DNA from: Anaerolinea sp.
Lineage (GTDB): Bacteria; Chloroflexota; Anaerolineae; Anaerolineales; Villigracilaceae
NCBI GenBank assembly: GCA_020720965.1
Contig: DYNS01000027.1
Span: 1 to 14,304 of the forward strand
DNA length: 14,304 bases
Direction: 5' to 3'
Position numbers and translations under genes: made by a program. This document shows, one piece after another, positions 7,325-13,091 of the stretch. Position 1 is the first letter of the stretch, and every line of letters begins with the position of its first letter. The notes under the pieces were generated by a model. The model had not been told where the DNA came from, made no database searches, and saw only the letters and a list, made by a program, of their open reading frames with translations.

Positions 7325-7696
7325 TCAGGGCAAATCTGCGAGACAGCGCCGCACCCTCTCCACCAGCGCATCCAGGTCCAGGGGTTTGGCGAGGAAGCCG
7401 CAAACGCCCAAGCGGGCGGCTCGCTGCACCACCTCCGGGTAGGCGATGGCAGAAAGGAGGATGACCCTGGTCTGGTTCAGGCTGCCGTTGGCTTGGAGGG
7501 TTTCCAACAAGTCCAGCGCATTTGCGCCGGGCAGGGAAAGTTCCATCAGCAGCAGGCTGGGGTTCAGGCGCAGCGCCTGCTCGGAGAGCTGCTCCACGCC
7601 GGGGCAGCGATGGGGCTTGAACTGATGGCGGGCGAGAGTCAGCATCAGCAGGTCGGCTTGCAGGGGGTTCGGCTCCAGGAGCAGGATGTCTTTCAT
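7325..7696 (-). CDS. Stand-alone response-regulator receiver domain with Glu at the phospho-acceptor site
   Basis: This is a 123-residue single receiver domain with no output domain, in the size range of CheY. The start is the ATG at 7696, eight bases from the fliQ stop codon; the longer reading frame from 7825 only adds sequence that overlaps fliQ. The fold pattern is clear: MKDILLLEPNPLQADLLM (strand 1 and helix 1), SLLLMELSLPGANALDLLETL (strand 3), RVILLSAIA (strand 4) and GFLAKPLDLDALVERVRRCL (strand 5, helix 5). K104 and S82 fill the conserved Lys and Thr/Ser sites. The expected phospho-acceptor Asp is E52, and the paired acidic residues of strand 1 are E8-P9 rather than Asp-Asp, so normal phosphorylation is unlikely. 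It may be locked in an active-like form or act by protein contact alone. It splits the usually adjacent fliQ and fliR. In Bacillus operons a cheY lies nearby, between fliY and fliO, so this could be a degenerate relative. Confidence 0.88.
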   Translation of the reverse strand: MKDILLLEPNPLQADLLMLTLARHQFKPHRCPGVEQLSEQALRLNPSLLLMELSLPGANALDLLETLQANGSLNQTRVILLSAIAYPEVVQRAARLGVCGFLAKPLDLDALVERVRRCLADLP

Positions 7697-7703
7697 GGCG
7701 GGG

Positions 7704-7976
7704 TTAGTGCAAAACCAGGTTGGGCAGGTTGGTGAAGAGGTTGTGCGTAAAGGTGAGAGCTTGTTGCAGCATCCACCCGCCCAGCAAAAGCAAAACGGCA
7801 AGGGTTGCCAGGGCTTTTGGCACAAAACTAAGGGTGGCTTCGTTCATCTGCGTGGCGGCTTGCACCAGGCTCACCAGGCTTCCGACCACCAAACTGAGCA
7901 GAAGAATGGGACCTGCCAGCAGGAGGGCGAGAAGAATGGCGTTTTGCGAGAGGGTAAGAACGTAGGTTTCGGTCAT
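7704..7976 (-). CDS. fliQ: Flagellar export gate protein FliQ
   Basis: FliQ is the small export-gate subunit that wraps the FliP-FliR core. It has 90 residues, as expected, and two membrane hairpin segments, about 13-37 (AILLALLLAGPILLLSLVVG) and 54-75 (ALATLAVLLLLGGWMLQQAL). The family pattern is visible in the GPILLLSLVVGSLVSLVQAATQMNEATLSFVPK stretch, where the Gly-Pro, the Q-A-x-T-Q-x-x-E-x-T-L and the FVPK are hallmarks. It starts eight bases after the fliP stop. The next gene is the receiver protein, not fliR. Confidence 0.96.
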   Translation of the reverse strand: MTETYVLTLSQNAILLALLLAGPILLLSLVVGSLVSLVQAATQMNEATLSFVPKALATLAVLLLLGGWMLQQALTFTHNLFTNLPNLVLH

Positions 7977-7984
7977 GGCGGCTC

Positions 7985-8740
7985 CTAAGCGGTGGAAAAA
8001 CTAAGCACCAGGCTTTGCACAAGCAAATACCAGCCATCCACCATTACAAAAAGCAGGAGTTTGAAGGGCAAAGAGACGAGGGAGGGCGGCAGCATCATCA
8101 TGCCCATGGAAAGCAGGACGCTGGAAACGACCAGGTCTATGACCAGAAAAGGGATGTAGATGACGAAGCCCATGGTAAAGGCGGTGCGTAACTCACTGAT
8201 GACAAAGGCGGGGAACAGCGCCAGGGTGGGGATGTCGTCCAGGGTGGTGGGCTGCGGCTCTTTGCCCAATTCCAAAAAGAGTTGAATATCTTTATCTCTG
8301 GTTTGGGCAAACATAAAGTTCCGCAAGGGGGTTTGGGCGCGTTGCCAGGCGGTTTCCTGGTCTATTTGCTGGCTCAGGTAAGGCTGCATGGCGTTTTGGT
8401 CAATCTGCTCGTACACGGGAGCCATGATAAAGAAGGTGAGCAGGAGGGAAAGACCGATGATGACCTGGTTGGGCGGCAGGGAGGGTGTGCCAATGGCGCT
8501 GCGAAGCATGGAGAGGACGATGACAATGCGGGTGAAGGAGGTGGCAAGGATGAGAATTGCCGGAGCCAGGGAGAGAATCGTCATCAGAACCAGCAGCTGC
8601 ACGCCGGTTGTCACCTGTTCTGGCTGGCTGGCAGAGTCTATGGTGAGGGTAACGCCAGGGGCGGCGAGGGGGGCGCACCCTGCCAGGGCAATGCCCACAA
8701 AGGGTAGCCACAACCAGCGGGAGAAAGGGCGGGGGGTCAT
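7985..8740 (-). CDS. fliP: Flagellar export gate protein FliP with lipobox-like signal peptide
   Basis: FliP forms the core of the flagellar export channel. The 251 residues follow the family closely from residue 40 on: LMTILSLAPAILILATSFTRIVIVLSMLR, GTPSLPPNQVIIGLSLLLTFFIMAPV, PLRNFMFAQTRDKDIQLF, FPAFVISELRTAFTMGFVIYIPFLVIDLVVSSVLLSMGMMMLPP and LPFKLLLFVMVDGWYLLVQSL. The N-terminus is a cleavable signal peptide, as in other FliP proteins. Here it ends in L19-A20-G21-C22, a full lipoprotein box, which is not usual for FliP. The ATG overlaps the fliO stop as ATGA, and TGGGAAGA-like purines lie upstream only weakly, so coupling to fliO is likely. Confidence 0.97.
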   Translation of the reverse strand: MTPRPFSRWLWLPFVGIALAGCAPLAAPGVTLTIDSASQPEQVTTGVQLLVLMTILSLAPAILILATSFTRIVIVLSMLRSAIGTPSLPPNQVIIGLSLLLTFFIMAPVYEQIDQNAMQPYLSQQIDQETAWQRAQTPLRNFMFAQTRDKDIQLFLELGKEPQPTTLDDIPTLALFPAFVISELRTAFTMGFVIYIPFLVIDLVVSSVLLSMGMMMLPPSLVSLPFKLLLFVMVDGWYLLVQSLVLSFSTA

Positions 8741-9168
8741 CTTAACACCTGGGAAGATTGGAGAATTTCGTCAAACCGGAGGGGCGCTTCCATCTCTGGA
8801 GCATCTTCGGCGGCTGGCAGGGCGCAAATCAGGCTGATGCTTTGGTCGGTGGCGCCGAGGAGGAATTGCCTGCCCCCCACCTGCACCAAATGCAAAGCCT
8901 GGCGCGGGCTAAGGCGGAGACTCTCTTGCAGGCGCAGGTCTCGCGGGCGGGAGGGGAGCATGGGGCGCAAAAACAGGGCGGCGCTTGCCACAATGAGGAG
9001 CAGTACCCCCGCCAATTTGAGCAGGATACTGAGGGAATACAGCGGGGCTGCCAGGTCGGTTTGGGCAGAAAGGAGGAAAGCCGCCCCAAAAACAAGCAGG
9101 GCGAGCAAGGCGGCTGCCCACCTTTGGCGGGTGGGGCTGTTTTTTAGCCAGTTTTGCAGGGCGTTCAT
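8737..9168 (-). CDS. fliO: Flagellar biosynthesis protein FliO
   Basis: FliO is a small membrane protein that helps FliP assemble into the export gate. The call rests on position between fliN and fliP, a size of 143 residues, and architecture. Two hydrophobic segments lie at about 17-35 (WAAALLALLVFGAAFLL) and 44-68 (YSLSILLKLAGVLLLIVASAALFL). A cytoplasmic tail follows that contains the family's recurring LRLSPRQALHLVQVGGRQFLLGATDQSISLI block; FliO proteins typically show L-x-P-K/R-x-x-L-x-L-V-x-V-G-x-x-x-L-L-G here. Many FliO proteins have only one membrane segment and are poorly conserved, so identity comes from this block plus context. The start overlaps the fliN stop (ATGA) and its own stop overlaps the fliP start (ATGA). 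Confidence 0.88.
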   Translation of the reverse strand: MNALQNWLKNSPTRQRWAAALLALLVFGAAFLLSAQTDLAAPLYSLSILLKLAGVLLLIVASAALFLRPMLPSRPRDLRLQESLRLSPRQALHLVQVGGRQFLLGATDQSISLICALPAAEDAPEMEAPLRFDEILQSSQVLR

Positions 9169-9476
9169 CGGGTTGCGCCTTTGCTGAGCATTTCGATAAT
9201 GCGGACACCGAATTTATCGTCCACGATGACGACTTCGCCGCGTGCCACCATGCAGTCGTTGACGAGGATGTCCACCGGGTCGCCTGCCAGGCGTTCCAGT
9301 TCGATGACGGAGCCGTTTTGCAGCTCCAGCACCTGCGCCAACTGCATCCGCGTCCTGCCAAGTTCTACGGTGACTCGCAGGGAGACATCCATCAGCATTT
9401 GGATGTTGTGGGTGTAAGAGTCGCTGTGGGCGGGGAGGTTTTCTTGTTCGGTGGGGGTATCGGTTAGGGGTTCCAT
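9165..9476 (-). CDS. fliN: Flagellar motor switch protein FliN
   Basis: FliN forms the lower part of the rotor C-ring and docks export cargo via FliH. The protein has 103 residues: a polar N-terminal tail (about 1-22) and one SpoA domain (about 26-98). Key stretches are MLMDVSLRVTVELGRTRMQLAQVLELQNGSVIELERLAGDPVDILVNDCMVARGEVVIVDDKFGVRIIEML, an almost textbook FliN pattern. There is no CheC-like phosphatase domain, so this is short FliN and not Bacillus-type FliY. AGGTGA lies close upstream of the ATG. The gap from fliM is 18 bases, and the gene overlaps fliO by ATGA. Confidence 0.97.
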   Translation of the reverse strand: MEPLTDTPTEQENLPAHSDSYTHNIQMLMDVSLRVTVELGRTRMQLAQVLELQNGSVIELERLAGDPVDILVNDCMVARGEVVIVDDKFGVRIIEMLSKGATR

Positions 9477-9494
9477 TCTTCACCTTTTTTGGGG

Positions 9495-10508
9495 TTAGGG
9501 CGCGGCTTCCTGCTCTCGGAAGACATCCGTAATTTGGATGCCGAGGTGTTTGTTGGCGCGTCCTACGCGGGCGTAAAATTGTTTTTTGTTGGCAACCAGC
9601 ACAACCAGGGGTTTTTCTATCTCCTGTTCCAGGGCAATTACATCCCCCACCTGAAGGGAGAGCAGATCTTTTAGGGGCAGGTCGGCGCCGCCAAGCAGGA
9701 CTCGGACAGGGATGTTGGCTTTTAACATGCTTTGCAGGGCAACCTGACGGGCAAGGGGGTCTTGTTGGTGTTCTTTTCTTCCGGCAATCCAAATGTGGGG
9801 GTTGAGGACGTTGGTGATGGGTTTGAGGGTGTTGAAGGGGATGAAGAGGCTGATGGTTCCGGTAACACCTTGCATACTTAATTCAATCGTCAGCAGAATG
9901 ACGCGCTCGTTGCCCATGACCATGGTGACCCAATGCTGGTTGATGGTGCTGTCTTCGAGGGAGGGTTCCAGGGCGGCGACTTTGCTCCAGGCGGTTTTCA
10001 TATCTCCGAGCATGTGTTCCACCATCCCGCGCAGCAGGGATTGGTCAATTTCGGTGAGGGCGCGCTCGGTCACTTTGCCTTCTATTTTGCCGCCGAGGCG
10101 TTGTTCCAAAATGAGATAACTGACGTTGGCGCTCATTGTCAGCACCATGTGACCGGGCAACGGCGCAAGGGTGATGAGGTGAAAGAGGGTGCTGGCGGGA
10201 AAGTCCTTAATAAAGTCAGCAAACCTTCCCTGTTCCAGGTGTACCAAATGGGGGCGGACGTTGGTGCGGAGGAAAGTGGGCAGGGAGGTGGTAAGGCGCC
10301 CGCTCAGGTCTTCGTGTACCAGTTCCCCCGCCCGCATCTGCTCTTTGGAAAAGCGGGCAGGCGACCAAAAATTGTAGGGCTGAACGTGCTTTTGGCGTTG
10401 GGCGGGATGGTTGCCAAAATCTGGCGGGCTGAGGCGATTTTGCGCCTCCTTTTGTTCCATGTCTATTGCGCCCGAAAGAAGCGCATCAATTTCGGATTGG
10501 GCGAGCAT
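9495..10508 (-). CDS. fliM: Flagellar motor switch protein FliM
   Basis: FliM is the C-ring protein that links FliG to FliN and receives the CheY signal that reverses rotation. The 337 residues begin with LAQSEIDALLSG (2-13), the conserved CheY-binding segment. The CheC-like middle domain spans about 45-235, with RLTTSLPTFLRTNVRPHL, PLPGHMVLTMSANVSYLILEQRLGG and EIDQSLLRGMVEHMLGDMKTAW as recognisable blocks. The SpoA domain fills about 262-332 (MLKANIPVRVLLGGADLPLKDLLSLQVGDVIALEQ and VGRANKHLGIQITDV). GAGG precedes the ATG by six bases, and the gap to fliL is 12 bases. Retention of the N-terminal CheY-binding segment implies that a phosphorylatable CheY exists somewhere, although none is present here. 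Confidence 0.97.
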   Translation of the reverse strand: MLAQSEIDALLSGAIDMEQKEAQNRLSPPDFGNHPAQRQKHVQPYNFWSPARFSKEQMRAGELVHEDLSGRLTTSLPTFLRTNVRPHLVHLEQGRFADFIKDFPASTLFHLITLAPLPGHMVLTMSANVSYLILEQRLGGKIEGKVTERALTEIDQSLLRGMVEHMLGDMKTAWSKVAALEPSLEDSTINQHWVTMVMGNERVILLTIELSMQGVTGTISLFIPFNTLKPITNVLNPHIWIAGRKEHQQDPLARQVALQSMLKANIPVRVLLGGADLPLKDLLSLQVGDVIALEQEIEKPLVVLVANKKQFYARVGRANKHLGIQITDVFREQEAAP

Positions 10509-10520
10509 GGCAGCCTCGTG

Positions 10521-11102
10521 TTATTGAACGACAAACTCGGTAAAGTAGATGGAGATGATGTGTAGGTCTGGCAGCCTTTGGCGCAGGGTTTCCACAATCT
10601 CCTGGCGCAGGTTTTCCTTGCCGTCTGCCGTGTAAAGCTGCTCGTAGGTTTTGGTGGAAAGCAGGGTAATGACGGTGTCGTCCATAATGGGCATTCGGCT
10701 ACCGATTTCGGTCTGGAACTCATTCAGGTAGGCGGCTTTCTCTTCTTCCGGCAGGCTGTGATAGTCCGGGTTTTCGGGGGCAATTTCCACCACCAGGGTC
10801 AGGCGAATGTATTTTCTCCCGGCGGGGTCCAACAGGTTGATGATTTTCGTGGACATATCCACCATAATCCCCTCGCCGGGATGATATTCCTTGGGCTCTG
10901 GGGCGGGGGTGGCGGTGATGACCACAACCGCGCCAAAGGTGGGTTGGGCGGGGGTTTCGCCGGTGTTATACAAAAGTCGAAAAGGCTTGGGCAGGTCGTC
11001 TGGCGCAAAGACAACATAAGCCGTAAACAGCGAAAGCAAAGCGGTGAGGACGAGAATGGATTGAGAAACCATGTTGAGAACCGAAAGAACCTTCTTCAAC
11101 AT
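10521..11102 (-). CDS. fliL: Flagellar basal body-associated protein FliL
   Basis: FliL is a single-pass membrane protein surrounding the MotA/MotB stator and supporting its activity under load. The protein has 193 residues, with one membrane helix at about 14-33 (QSILVLTALLSLFTAYVVF). A stretch to residue 80 forms an extracytoplasmic linker rich in Pro and Thr. The FliL domain proper is about 80-193: STKIINLLDPAGRKYIRLTLVVEI, FQTEIGSRMPIMDDTVITLLSTKTYEQLYTADGKENLRQEIVETLRQRL, ending IISIYFTEFVVQ. The D-x-V-I-x-L-L-S-x-K-x-Y-E-x-L pattern is diagnostic. It starts 14 bases after the motB stop. Confidence 0.95.
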   Translation of the reverse strand: MLKKVLSVLNMVSQSILVLTALLSLFTAYVVFAPDDLPKPFRLLYNTGETPAQPTFGAVVVITATPAPEPKEYHPGEGIMVDMSTKIINLLDPAGRKYIRLTLVVEIAPENPDYHSLPEEEKAAYLNEFQTEIGSRMPIMDDTVITLLSTKTYEQLYTADGKENLRQEIVETLRQRLPDLHIISIYFTEFVVQ

Positions 11103-11116
11103 ACAGCCTCCTTAAA

Positions 11117-11887
11117 TTAGGGCGCGGCAGGCGATAAGCCAACCCCAATGACGTTGTTTTGCAAGTGATAAATGATGATAATTTCCACCCTGGCATTCAG
11201 CGCTTGGTGTTGGGGGGTGTCGTTGGGGAAGACGGGTGCGTATTCTCCCTGCCCGGAGATGATGAAACGCTCCGGGGCAATCCCCGCATTCATCAGGTAT
11301 CGGGCAACCGAAGTGGCGCGTGCCAGAGAAAGTTCCCAATTGCTGGGGTAAAGCGGGTTGGCGGAGGGCAGGTTATTGGTATGCCCCACCAGCCTCACCT
11401 GGTTTTCGATGGGGCGCAGCATGTTAGCAATCGTATCCAGCACCGGCAGGGCTTCGGGCGGGAGGTCGGTTTGCCCCTGCGGAAAGATAAGCCGCTCGCT
11501 GAGGGAAATCAGCACCCCTTCGATATTCGTCTGCACGCTAACCTGGCTTCCGAATTGTGAGCCTGCCAACATACTGGTTAACTGCCCCGCCACCTCCTCC
11601 GACTCGGTGGGACCTTCCGGGATGCCGGGGATGACTATCGGCTTGGGAGCTCCGTCTTCCTGGCTGCCGCCAGATTGGTTAATCTGGCTATCTACCACCT
11701 GGGTTGCCCCGCCCAGGGTAAACGCGGAGCGGAGGCTATCTGCCAGTTGGCGATATTTTTCCACGTCTATTTGCCCCATGGAGTACAGGATGACGAACAA
11801 AACCATCAGCAGGGTGATGAAGTCGGCATAACTGACCAGCCAACGCTCGTCATGCCCTTCGGCGTGTTCTTCTTCGCGGTGTGCCAT
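11117..11887 (-). CDS. motB: Flagellar motor stator protein MotB
   Basis: MotB is the stator subunit that anchors MotA to the cell wall and carries the ion-binding Asp. The 256 residues start with an acidic cytoplasmic tail (HREEEHAEGHDE), then WLVSYADFITLLMVLFVILYSMG. The critical ion-coupling Asp is D22 within YADFITLLM, and it is present. A linker/plug region is followed by an OmpA-like peptidoglycan-binding domain at about 118-245 (ERLIFPQGQTDLPPEALPVL, VRLVGHTNN, NWELSLARATSVARYL and FIISGQGEYAPVFPND). The wall-binding motif, usually GHTDN, reads GHTNN here (N171). R180 of the LSLAR block is kept. Whether the coupling ion is H+ or Na+ cannot be judged. The gene starts three bases after the motA stop. 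Confidence 0.96.
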   Translation of the reverse strand: MAHREEEHAEGHDERWLVSYADFITLLMVLFVILYSMGQIDVEKYRQLADSLRSAFTLGGATQVVDSQINQSGGSQEDGAPKPIVIPGIPEGPTESEEVAGQLTSMLAGSQFGSQVSVQTNIEGVLISLSERLIFPQGQTDLPPEALPVLDTIANMLRPIENQVRLVGHTNNLPSANPLYPSNWELSLARATSVARYLMNAGIAPERFIISGQGEYAPVFPNDTPQHQALNARVEIIIIYHLQNNVIGVGLSPAAP

Positions 11888-11890
11888 GGG

Positions 11891-12712
11891 CTATGCCCGC
11901 GCTTTCTGCGCCGAGGCAGCAGGTTTTTTGGCGGCTTTGTCGCCGGTTTCGGCGGCGTTCAACTCGGCGGGGGGCAGGTAGGCGTTTAGTTTGTCGCGGA
12001 CAATGCGCGGGTTTTCGCCGGCCTGAATGGCGAGGATGCCTTCAATTTGCATGTAGCGGTTACGAGCTTCTTCCTCGCTTTTGGCTTTGAGTTTGCCGGA
12101 AAGCGGGAGGTAAAACAGGTTGGCGCTGAGCAAGCCCCACAGGGTTGCCAAAAAAGCGGCGGCGATGGCTTCGCCCAGGGCGCTGGGGTTGTCCAGCTGC
12201 TTCAGGACGTTCATCAGCCCCATCACCGTACCGATGATGCCAAAGGTGGGCGCATAACCGCCCGCCGCCGTAAAAAAGCCAATTCCCTGCTTGTGGCGGC
12301 TACGCATTTGCTCCACGTTATTCTCCAAAATGGCAGAAACCTGCTCCGAGTCGATGCCATCCACGACCATCGCAATGCCCTTCTTGAGGAAAGCGTCTTC
12401 TATTTTTTTGCCGTCTTCCTCCAACGCCAAAAGCCCCTCGCGGCGGGCTTTATCTGCCAGTTTGGTCAGCAGTTCTATGTTGGCTTTTATGTCAAAAGCC
12501 TTGGTGGTAAAGACCTGCATAACGTACTTGGGCAGTTGCAGGGAGGTTCGCAGCGGGGAGGTGATGACGGTTGCCCCCAAAGAACCGCCAAAGATGAGAA
12601 TAATGGCGGAAGGGTGGGCAATCAGTTCGGCGGGAGAGCCGCCATCCAAAATAAGGACGACAATGATGATGGTGATGGTGAAAATAAGACCGACGATGGA
12701 GGAAATATCCAT
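11891..12712 (-). CDS. motA: Flagellar motor stator protein MotA
   Basis: MotA is the pentameric stator subunit that turns ion flow into torque on FliG. The 273 residues have four membrane segments at about 4-22 (IVGLIFTITIIIVVLIL), 33-52 (IAHPSAIILIFGGSLGATVI), 144-170 (FFTAAGGYAPTFGIIGTVMGLM) and 183-205 (AAAFLATLWGLLSANLFYLPL). The large cytoplasmic loop has the charged stretch ARREGLLALEED and DGIDSEQVSAILENNVEQMRSRH. The conserved Pro lies in YAPTFGIIGTVMGL, and the C-terminal domain runs about 206-255. The last 20 residues form a Lys/Ala-rich tail (ETGDKAAKKPAASAQKARA) not shared by most MotA proteins. The gene starts three bases after the flbD stop. Confidence 0.97.
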   Translation of the reverse strand: MDISSIVGLIFTITIIIVVLILDGGSPAELIAHPSAIILIFGGSLGATVITSPLRTSLQLPKYVMQVFTTKAFDIKANIELLTKLADKARREGLLALEEDGKKIEDAFLKKGIAMVVDGIDSEQVSAILENNVEQMRSRHKQGIGFFTAAGGYAPTFGIIGTVMGLMNVLKQLDNPSALGEAIAAAFLATLWGLLSANLFYLPLSGKLKAKSEEEARNRYMQIEGILAIQAGENPRIVRDKLNAYLPPAELNAAETGDKAAKKPAASAQKARA

Positions 12713-12715
12713 GCC

Positions 12716-12919
12716 TTACTCCTGAGCGGATGGGTAAGCGGCGAGGGTGGCGCGGCGATATTGGGTAAAACGGGCAGAAACCTCCTGCGGAGGTTCTTTC
12801 ACCACCATTTTTTTACCGCCCAACAGGGTAATCAGCGTATCCGGGGTGGCTTCTACGCTCTCAATTTGTTCCGGGTTCAGATAAAAGGTGGTGCCATTGG
12901 GGCGGGTGAGGGCTATCAC
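12716..12919 (-). CDS. flbD: FlbD (SwrD)-family flagellar protein, GTG start
   Basis: FlbD-type proteins are small proteins found before motA/motB or fliL in Gram-positive-type flagellar operons; in Bacillus subtilis the counterpart SwrD raises motor torque. The 67 residues are typical: MIALTRPNGTTFYLNPEQIESVEATPDTLITLLGGKKMVVKEPPQEVSARF has the L-T-x-x-N-G-x-x-F-x-x-N-P and E-x-x-P-D-T-x-I-T-L-x-x-G-K-K-x-x-V-K-E patterns. The start codon is GTG at 12919 with AAGGA eight bases upstream; no better ATG exists in frame. It is the first gene of the visible flagellar operon and precedes motA by three bases, so the operon promoter should lie just to the right of it. Confidence 0.93.
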   Translation of the reverse strand: MIALTRPNGTTFYLNPEQIESVEATPDTLITLLGGKKMVVKEPPQEVSARFTQYRRATLAAYPSAQE

Positions 12920-12962
12920 AGGGGGTTTCCTTGGGGAAAGGTTGCGCGGGCGGGGTGCTGCA

Positions 12963-12971
12963 AATGTAGCA
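12963..12971 (-). promoter_or_regulatory. Candidate extended -10 element upstream of flbD (weak)
   Basis: Reading the minus strand, TGCTACATT (12971-12963) has an extended -10 form (TGn plus TACATT, four of six matches to TATAAT) about 45 bases before the GTG. No good -35 lies 16-18 bases upstream; the nearest TTTACA is 21 bases away. The rest of the gap 12920-13049 shows no sigma-28 match. I cannot name a better promoter, so this remains a weak candidate for the flagellar operon. Confidence 0.25.
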
Positions 12972-13043
12972 TGGCAAAAAACCTTTTCCTGTAAATCTGT
13001 CGTGAAAGCGAAATAAAAACTGGCTAAAAACTGCGCCAGGCTT

Positions 13044-13075
13044 AAACGAAAAACGCCCCCTTGTGGGGGCGTTTT
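13044..13075 (-). terminator. Intrinsic terminator of the nnr gene
   Basis: The arms 13050-13060 (aaaacgccccc) and 13065-13075 (gggggcgtttt) form an 11-bp perfect stem with a four-base loop. On the minus strand the stem is followed by GTTTTTCGTTT. It begins 16 bases after the stop at 13092 and so ends the transcript coming from the right. This separates the housekeeping gene from the flagellar operon. Confidence 0.88.
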
Positions 13076-13091
13076 GGGAAAGGCAAACCGG

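Noticed and set aside
7227..7403. Longest possible fliR start at 7403
   Set aside because: It would overlap the receiver gene by about 80 bases and add Arg/Gly-rich residues not found in FliR.
7697..7825. Longer start (ATG at 7825) for the receiver gene
   Set aside because: The added 43 residues overlap the fliQ coding region in another frame and look unlike protein; the receiver fold starts at MKDILLLE.
12047..12994. Long plus-strand open frame (315 codons) opposite motA and flbD
   Set aside because: It is the complement of well-identified genes, its translation is Gly/His/Gln-rich without any recognisable domain, and open antisense frames are expected in GC-rich coding DNA.
13019..13040. 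Sigma-54-like TGGCGC...GC upstream of flbD
   Set aside because: Spacing between the GG and GC elements is 11 rather than 10 and the second element is a poor match; no sigma-54 activator is seen.
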